Source of the DNA: Triparma columacea | Taxonomy: Eukaryota; Sar; Bolidophyceae; Parmales; Triparmaceae | Direction of reading: 5' to 3' | NCBI GenBank assembly: GCA_030267965.1 | Contig: BRYA01000219.1 | Span: 12,145-71,602, forward strand | DNA: 59,458 nucleotides | Shown: positions 53,530 to 59,458 of the stretch, one piece after another | How positions within the stretch are numbered: position 1 is the first letter of the stretch | Layout: each line of letters opens with the position of its first letter | Program-made: the position numbers and the translations under genes | The notes under the pieces: model-generated | Databases searched by the model: none | What the model saw: the letters and a program-made list of their open reading frames with translations, nothing else | What the model was told of the DNA's origin: nothing

Positions 53530-56500
53530 ATGAAAGTTAGCCCCAAGCAGGAGGACGAGCAAGACATCGCCATAAATAACGACGAGAGGGGCATCACTGA
53601 CCAAGAAGAAAATGTCGACATTGAGAGCGAAGTAAACGAGGAGATTGTTGGTGCTCCTGACGATGTTATTGAGTTGATCAATGACAATGATATGGAGAAG
53701 GGACGCGTTACTCGAGTCATCGCTCCTCCCGACGAGTTTGACGACGCCGAAAATCTGGAGGAAAAAATAGCCGAGGGGATCCAACTGTCCCCAGTCAGTG
53801 TCGGTGACACCAAACAGACTGATGAGGAGATAAGCTCCGCAATACATGGCCCCGTAGATATCGATTTTGTAGCCCTCGGTCTCGAACAAGGTAAACTTGT
53901 CAAGCTTCTGAATGACCGAGGAGCCGTTGAAGGCCTTATCGACAATTCTACCGGCGTTGATGTTAAGATTATGGAGCTTGCTGATGTCTTCCACAACGAG
54001 CGTGACAAGATCATTGACTTTCTCCTCACCGATTGTGAGCAGGGCAAGTTCCGAAGGAAGACCTTCCAGGAGTATGACGAAAAGGAAGGAGTCATTCACA
54101 GACTCGTCTACTGGCAGCACTACGGCAGCGGGAATAAGTTTGTCGAATTTCTCCTAGACGTCAAAATCGTCTCTCCTGACAAATCGACGAACATTATGGA
54201 GTTGGCACCCCTTGATGAGGACGATCTCACTGATGAGGCAACTGCGATGCTTGTTGAAATTCTAGCGTTAGCAAATACCAAGACTGTCAAGCGAGGTGTC
54301 ATTAAGGGCAAACTCAGCTTCACTGATTACGAGTTTGGACAAACTGCAGTAACTATGGTGGGAACTCTTAAGGCAGAGGAGAGAGCAACAGAGACGAAAT
54401 CAGAAGTTGATGTTCGCACAAACAAAAGCTCTAAGAGTGCGAGATCCAGGACATCTAGTGTCGAAGGCAGGAACAGTGGCAGGACCAAGAAGGGAGACGT
54501 CAAGGCTGCTTATGCAGCAGTAAAGGTTATTATGGATGAGGTCAGGAAGAAGTTCAGACAACCTGCAGTCATTGACGAGCGGAGGAATGTGCACTTTGTG
54601 GAAGAGGTCATGCCAAGGGCACCGCCTCTGACAAGAGAGGAGGACGCAATGTTGGAGAGGGTTGGGAGGCTAGAGAAGAAACTTCATACAAACGGAAAGA
54701 GAGTCAAGGGGACACTGAAGGAGGGCATTGACAAGTTCCTGTGGAGAGATGGGGACAATGTGTGGGCAGCCTTTGGGGTCACTGTGGACAAGTCAGCAAA
54801 GGGTGTATTGGCAGAGCAATTTCTGCTTGACACATTTGAGTCTTCAGAGGAGCACTTCAAAAATAATGGGAACTTACCAAGGGTTATCAAGAATGATTTT
54901 GACGGAACTAGAAGTGTGCATTATCATGTAGGTAAGAAGGTCCCTGCTGCCACCAATCGACTCTTCGAGAGTTGGTTTGTGTGGAAGGAAGTCAAACTTG
55001 AGAATGGCCGGAGTTCATACATGTTAGCTTTTGTGCCACTGACAGAGTACCCTGGAGGAGGCTTCAAGTACCTCAGTAAGGAAGGATTTGTGCTGGCAGA
55101 GACTACAGGTGCCTACTTCTTCAATGAGATTGCCCCAAATGTCTGTAGAGTAACACGTATTCAGACAGTTGATCTGCATTTCAAAGGCCTTCAAAAAGCA
55201 GTGATGGACAATGCTATTGACTACCTTGCAAGGAGTCAGCTTGTTGAGGCCAACAGGTTGCAGAAGAAGTTCAGGAGGAACGGGAAGGAGGTTGATGCTG
55301 AAGTGAGGGGTGCCTTGGTGGAGAGGATGAGGGAGGGTGTTGAGTTGGAGGAGGGCCAGAAGAAGGTGTTTGGGGAGTTGGAGGAGCTCTTTGGTGGGCA
55401 GGAAGGAGGATGGAAGCCTCAGAAGTCACCCTATGAGGGAGTGAAGATGGAGTTCAAGTACAGTCAGCAGAAGAAGGGTGAGAGGACCATTGTACTCGGG
55501 AGAGCTAATGGAAAGGCAGACTGTACAGCAGAGGAGGCAGCAGCATGGTACTTTGAGTACTGTGGCAGGGAGAGGAATGCTCTTGGCTTCCAGGCTAGCG
55601 ATCTTGCCCGGCTTGAAGTAAGAAAGAGAGTGCAGAGGAGAAACGAGAAGCTGATTGCGTCAGTCAAGAAGTTTCCTTTGCTGCTCAATAACAGAGAATT
55701 TGTGTTTAGAAATCTATGGAAAAAGAATGAAAATGACAGTATCTCTGTTGGCTCTTGGCCGAGCGACGATGAGATTGATTACGGTGGAGAAATCAAAAAT
55801 GTAGTCAGAGCAGAAGGCAGAGGACTGCTTATAGCTACCAACATCAGCAAAGAAGGAGGGATAGCGCAGTGTAAGCTTGATTTTAAACAGCACTTGGATG
55901 CAGGCGGTTTCATTCCCCTAAAAGTTGTCGAGAAAAAAATTCCAAAGCAAATGCAAATCTTACATGAGATTCAAGAAACTTTCAAGCAAGATGAGGAGAT
56001 TGATAAGGCTGTGCTAGAGAATCTTGCACATATCATCAAGAACGAATATCAAGATTATACTGATGAGGAGAAAGCGGCAATCAGGAAGGGGAAGGAGTTC
56101 TATGAGAAGTGCAAGAACGATGAGAACTTTGATGATTTGAAGAGTCCTGATGATAGGGTCAAGATGAAGCTAGTTCATGTTGATGGGGCAAGCAGTGGGA
56201 CTGTTTTTGCCACTACTGTAGTTGATGCGAGTGTGGAGGAGTGTGCAGCACATGTAATAGTCGGTCTAGACAGCAGGGAGAAAGTTAAGAAAGCTAAGAA
56301 GAGAGGAATAACCTTCTTGAAAGTCATCAATGTGAACCCCCACACTCTCTACTACATCACAACAAGGGACCTTGGTCTTCCTGGTTTTGTTCCTCGTGAG
56401 ACAAGGAGTAAGGTTACCTGGTTAAAGCAAGATGACGGCAAAGTAATTATTTATTATACAGACGCAGAGGAGCTTCAGGTAGACTATCCAGTTAAGGCTG

Positions 56501-59064
56501 GGAATGTTTTATTAAAGGCACACACAGTGTGGGTATTTGAGCCACTTGAGCCTATTGGAGGTGTGCCACAAACATCAGTTACCCTGACAACAAATATAGA
56601 CCTTGGTGGTGTCATAGACTTTGTAATTTCAATCATCAAAAACACAATTGTCCCAAAGTTTCTTGCACAAGTCTCAGACTTGAGGAAGAAGTTTGACAGG
56701 AGCAAAGAGATTTACGCCTTCAAGAGACAGCAGATCATTGCAAAGTTTGAGGAGATTGCAATTGAGGGAGCGCCAGGGATTGAAAGTCACTTTGAAGAGA
56801 TTGATGGAGCTCAAGAGATCAGTAGTTCATTGTCTGGACAGACATTGATAAAGGCAGAGAAGGGAATGGGGTGGGGGAAGACTTCAATAATTGTGAGAGC
56901 ATCCAATAAGGAAGTTGCAGCATTCTTCTGGGACCTTAAAAGTGGGGTTGAATCCCAGCTCAAGCTTCATAGAGTCAACAACCAGAAAATTGTAATCACA
57001 GTTGAACACGAAGGACATTTCACAGCTGTAAGGTTCTCAGAGGCTGGCCAGATGAAGACAGACGTTGAAATGATGACTAGACAGGGGGATTTAGGAAAAG
57101 CTGCCAGCAAACAGAGTGTTATTAAGCACCTGAGCATGGCAACTGATGCTGCTTACTACTTCGACAATCTGCTCAAGAGCACTGAAACAGGGGAACAGGA
57201 CGGGAGGAGGTTTGGAGAGCAGCTGATGGAGAGAGTGAAGAAAAGAAATGTCAGGAATAGTAAGGTAGAGGTCGTGAGGGAATATATTGCTGCCAATAGG
57301 ACACTGAGAGAGATTACAGAGCAGCATAGTTTCATGAGAACTATGCTGTATGCTGTGATTATGAACACATTTAGAAGGAGAGCGACAAATGAGGGAGAAG
57401 ATAATAGTGAGGAGGAAGCCAGGGGGTGGGAGATCGGGAGTGCAATGACAGCAGTCATGTTGACTACAGCAACTGCTGCTCATGCTGTAGATGAATGGGC
57501 CCATCAATTTACTGAAGTGCAAGAAGTCATGAATGAACAAGTGTGGTTAAGGCCCATGCTTGAGGAGATTGTTATGAATCTATTTATGAAGTCAAAATTA
57601 GGCTTAAAAGCAAGGGTCATTGTTGGAGCTGCCACAAGTATGCTTGATTTGCTGACTGATGTTTATGTGACGAACATGTTTTGGAGAGGTAAGAAGTATG
57701 GGTACTTTAAGGCTTCTTTGGCAAGTTTGGTAGTGTCAATTGGGCTTCAGATGCTTGCTGTTTGGACTCAAAACAGGAAGTTAGGGATGAAGAGGGTGTT
57801 GAGGGAGTTGATTCCAATCTTGCTTGGGTACAAGCCTGCAGTTGATGCATATAGGGTAGCAAGTGGAGCTAAGCGAGAGGTTGGTGCTGTATATGACCCA
57901 ATTTTGGAGATGTCAATTATTAAAGGGTATGAGATGTTTGCTGAGGCAATCCCTGGAGTAATCATCCAACTTATGGCTATAGCAACAAGTGACAAAGACG
58001 TTGGAACTTCAGCATGGCTTTCAGTTGCAGTGTCAGCAATTACCACAGGCTTTGCCTCTGCAACGATAAGTTATGACTGGGACACAGACCCTGCAAACAG
58101 AAAAAAGGCACCAGACTTCTATGGGTATATTCCAGCAAAAGCAAGCAAGAGAACGGTAGTGTTTGTTTCCATGATGCTCTTGACAGCAGGGATGCTTCTA
58201 ATAAAATGTACAACAATAGTTCTTCTCGGGCTGATTGGGGGAAGTTGGGCCTTTCTCTACATTGGGGCCGACCTTAGTCTCTACTTGCTGGTTAAGATAT
58301 TGAGGGGAGACTTTTGGTATTGGGTGCCATTGGGGGGTACCTTAGAAATTGTGAATAGTATTGTCACTAGAGTGATTATAAAGATCATTGCAGACTTCAC
58401 TTCATTGGTGCAATTAAGACATCCTAATGAAGTTGGGGGAGCATATTGGTTGTTTGGTATTTTGTTGACAATGGGAAGCCTTCCAATTTCCATATATATA
58501 GCTACTTCTCATGTTGATAAGCAGCCAATTGATATTGCTTCATTGATAATGAAGTATTCCATACTAATAACTACGCTTTGCATTGCTGTCTTCTTTTTGA
58601 ACATTGAGAGGACGTACTTGCACACCTTCTGGAGTACACAAACATCAAAGGACTTTTCAATGGCCCATTTCCTTGAAGGAAAAAGTGAGGCTATTAAGAT
58701 TGTAGTCTTTGGGTGCTCAAGAAATCATTGGGTCTCAATTGAAGGAGAAATTAAGAAATGGGTCGAGATGAACTGGGCAAAATGGGAAGAGGAGCAGCCA
58801 GATTGGTTTACTGATGTGAGGAAAGCTATGGTACCTGTAGAGTTCATTCCATCAGATGGAGATGCGAGAAGGAGAGAGAGTGTAAGGAGAGCAAGCGTTG
58901 ATGCTGAAGCTGGGGGTGGTGTAGCAGGTGCTTTGAGAGCAAGTATTAGGAGAGCAAGTGTTGGAGGCGCTGAAGGTGAAGATATTATAGAGGTTGGAGG
59001 TGGGAAGGCTAAAGTAAGCAGTGTTATGCCGAGAGATGATGAGACAAGGATGGGGAGTAACTAA
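53530..59064 (+). CDS. giant intronless protein with START-like domains and XK-related-like multi-pass membrane region
   Basis: 1844 residues in one exon, unlike most neighbours, with AT-richer, less G-run-prone coding. I count about four lipid-binding START-like units: about 97-280, 385-590, 620-840 and 870-1110, each with a long helix at the end (for example SIGLQ is absent but LADVFHNERDKIIDFLLTD and ECAAHVIVGLDSREKVKKAK occur). A fifth unit (SHFEEIDGAQEISSSLSGQT) covers about 1080-1260. From about 1358 come some eight membrane helices including TSMLDLLTDVYVTNMFWRGK, whose D-L-L-T-D pattern and the FAEAIPGVIIQLMAIATSDK segment recall XK-related lipid scramblases. The C-terminus has WAKWEEEQPDWFTDVRKAMV and RRESVRRASV, phosphorylation-type repeats. 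A membrane lipid-transfer or scramblase role is inferred. It ends 331 bp from the telomere. Confidence 0.7.
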   Translation: MKVSPKQEDEQDIAINNDERGITDQEENVDIESEVNEEIVGAPDDVIELINDNDMEKGRVTRVIAPPDEFDDAENLEEKIAEGIQLSPVSVGDTKQTDEEISSAIHGPVDIDFVALGLEQGKLVKLLNDRGAVEGLIDNSTGVDVKIMELADVFHNERDKIIDFLLTDCEQGKFRRKTFQEYDEKEGVIHRLVYWQHYGSGNKFVEFLLDVKIVSPDKSTNIMELAPLDEDDLTDEATAMLVEILALANTKTVKRGVIKGKLSFTDYEFGQTAVTMVGTLKAEERATETKSEVDVRTNKSSKSARSRTSSVEGRNSGRTKKGDVKAAYAAVKVIMDEVRKKFRQPAVIDERRNVHFVEEVMPRAPPLTREEDAMLERVGRLEKKLHTNGKRVKGTLKEGIDKFLWRDGDNVWAAFGVTVDKSAKGVLAEQFLLDTFESSEEHFKNNGNLPRVIKNDFDGTRSVHYHVGKKVPAATNRLFESWFVWKEVKLENGRSSYMLAFVPLTEYPGGGFKYLSKEGFVLAETTGAYFFNEIAPNVCRVTRIQTVDLHFKGLQKAVMDNAIDYLARSQLVEANRLQKKFRRNGKEVDAEVRGALVERMREGVELEEGQKKVFGELEELFGGQEGGWKPQKSPYEGVKMEFKYSQQKKGERTIVLGRANGKADCTAEEAAAWYFEYCGRERNALGFQASDLARLEVRKRVQRRNEKLIASVKKFPLLLNNREFVFRNLWKKNENDSISVGSWPSDDEIDYGGEIKNVVRAEGRGLLIATNISKEGGIAQCKLDFKQHLDAGGFIPLKVVEKKIPKQMQILHEIQETFKQDEEIDKAVLENLAHIIKNEYQDYTDEEKAAIRKGKEFYEKCKNDENFDDLKSPDDRVKMKLVHVDGASSGTVFATTVVDASVEECAAHVIVGLDSREKVKKAKKRGITFLKVINVNPHTLYYITTRDLGLPGFVPRETRSKVTWLKQDDGKVIIYYTDAEELQVDYPVKAGNVLLKAHTVWVFEPLEPIGGVPQTSVTLTTNIDLGGVIDFVISIIKNTIVPKFLAQVSDLRKKFDRSKEIYAFKRQQIIAKFEEIAIEGAPGIESHFEEIDGAQEISSSLSGQTLIKAEKGMGWGKTSIIVRASNKEVAAFFWDLKSGVESQLKLHRVNNQKIVITVEHEGHFTAVRFSEAGQMKTDVEMMTRQGDLGKAASKQSVIKHLSMATDAAYYFDNLLKSTETGEQDGRRFGEQLMERVKKRNVRNSKVEVVREYIAANRTLREITEQHSFMRTMLYAVIMNTFRRRATNEGEDNSEEEARGWEIGSAMTAVMLTTATAAHAVDEWAHQFTEVQEVMNEQVWLRPMLEEIVMNLFMKSKLGLKARVIVGAATSMLDLLTDVYVTNMFWRGKKYGYFKASLASLVVSIGLQMLAVWTQNRKLGMKRVLRELIPILLGYKPAVDAYRVASGAKREVGAVYDPILEMSIIKGYEMFAEAIPGVIIQLMAIATSDKDVGTSAWLSVAVSAITTGFASATISYDWDTDPANRKKAPDFYGYIPAKASKRTVVFVSMMLLTAGMLLIKCTTIVLLGLIGGSWAFLYIGADLSLYLLVKILRGDFWYWVPLGGTLEIVNSIVTRVIIKIIADFTSLVQLRHPNEVGGAYWLFGILLTMGSLPISIYIATSHVDKQPIDIASLIMKYSILITTLCIAVFFLNIERTYLHTFWSTQTSKDFSMAHFLEGKSEAIKIVVFGCSRNHWVSIEGEIKKWVEMNWAKWEEEQPDWFTDVRKAMVPVEFIPSDGDARRRESVRRASVDAEAGGGVAGALRASIRRASVGGAEGEDIIEVGGGKAKVSSVMPRDDETRMGSN

Positions 59065-59395
59065 AGGGGCAGCAACATTTGTAGGACAAAATAATTTGAT
59101 TTGGTATTGTTGTGATTATTTTGTAAATGTTATAGTAGTTTGTGAGTATTGTGGAAGTGTTATAGTGGTTTGTAAGTATAATGGAAGTGTAGTAGATGTG
59201 GATGGTATTTTGAAAAGTATTTGGAAGTGTTATAGTGGTTTGTGAGTATGATATAAGTGTATTTGATGTGTATGGGGATGAATAAAAGATAGAAGAGTGT
59301 GGTTGCGTAGAGAAAAGAGAGGAAGTGAAAGAGGAGAGTAGAGGAGAGGGGGTATAAGGTGATATGGTGTGTGTGTGTATTTGTGAGTGTGTTGG
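59065..59395. repeat. subtelomeric GT/TA-rich imperfect repeats
   Basis: No gene. Imperfect copies of a unit containing GGAAGTGTTATAGTGGTTTGT occur near 59151-59177 and 59222-59246, and shorter forms (GTTATAGTAGTTTGTGAGTAT) near 59129. From 59281 to 59395 the sequence turns purine-rich, then GT-rich just before the telomere. Confidence 0.7.
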
Positions 59396-59458
59396 GGTTA
59401 GGGTTAGGGTTAGGGTTAGGGTTAGGGTTAGGGTTAGGGTTAGGGTTAGGGTTAGGGT
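59396..59458. repeat. telomere, (TTAGGG)n
   Basis: About ten uninterrupted TTAGGG repeats run to the last base of the window. The G-rich strand is the plus strand running 5'->3' outward, as expected at a right chromosome end. TTAGGG is the repeat of many stramenopiles as well as animals and fungi. Confidence 0.97.

Overview
This is nuclear DNA of a eukaryote. The window ends in a telomere of TTAGGG repeats running to the last base. Most genes are split by short introns of about 60-200 nt with GT(G/A)AG donors, and every join given below was read by eye and keeps the reading frame. The best guess is a photosynthetic stramenopile, for example a relative of diatoms, bolidophytes or Parmales. Pointers are: a shikimate kinase whose upstream exon supplies a signal-peptide-like start (secondary plastid), a class 1A dihydroorotate dehydrogenase, a Pro/Thr-repeat ectodomain, and a multi-domain START-like membrane protein. 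The phylum is an inference. The gene content is ordinary nuclear housekeeping plus unusual fusions.

Layout. 0-6.5 kb: NDUFS5, TYW1, a weak ORF and an ankyrin-MYND protein. 6.5-16 kb: ribonucleotide reductase large subunit, shikimate kinase, dihydroorotate dehydrogenase, an RRM/CCCH protein, and a TYW3-TYW2/TRM5-like fusion that is the second wybutosine gene in the window. 16-21.3 kb: two polytopic membrane proteins, an AT-rich island, a zinc-finger/FkbM methyltransferase fusion and a small acidic protein. 21.3-31.4 kb: two large minus-strand genes, a propeller/solenoid/UBA/coiled-coil protein with a coatomer-type C-terminus, and a possible ciliary protein. 31.6-41.3 kb: a PH-armadillo protein, a NIPA-type transporter with a Frizzled-like ectodomain, and a coiled-coil protein. 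41.6-50 kb: a kinase-RING-WD40 protein, a syntaxin, an SBP2-like L7Ae protein, a TMEM242-like protein and a GNAT acetyltransferase. 50-59.4 kb: a PT-rich seven-helix membrane protein, a giant intronless START-like membrane protein, subtelomeric repeats and the telomere.

The most unusual locus is the kinase-RING-WD40 gene (41611-44685). Its 14 blades are nearly identical 120-nt repeats that differ mainly at a few surface codons, the pattern seen in fungal self/non-self recognition WD40 genes. Other candidates are the Frizzled-like CRD-NIPA fusion, the UBA/coatomer-motif protein, the TYW3-TYW2/TRM5 fusion, GC-rich minisatellites shared by introns of four unrelated genes, and the subtelomeric START/XK-like protein.

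Genes are tightly packed. Several head-to-head start codons lie 36-210 bp apart and some convergent stops only about 20 bp apart, so shared promoters are likely. I found no rRNA, convincing tRNA, transposon or CRISPR array by eye.
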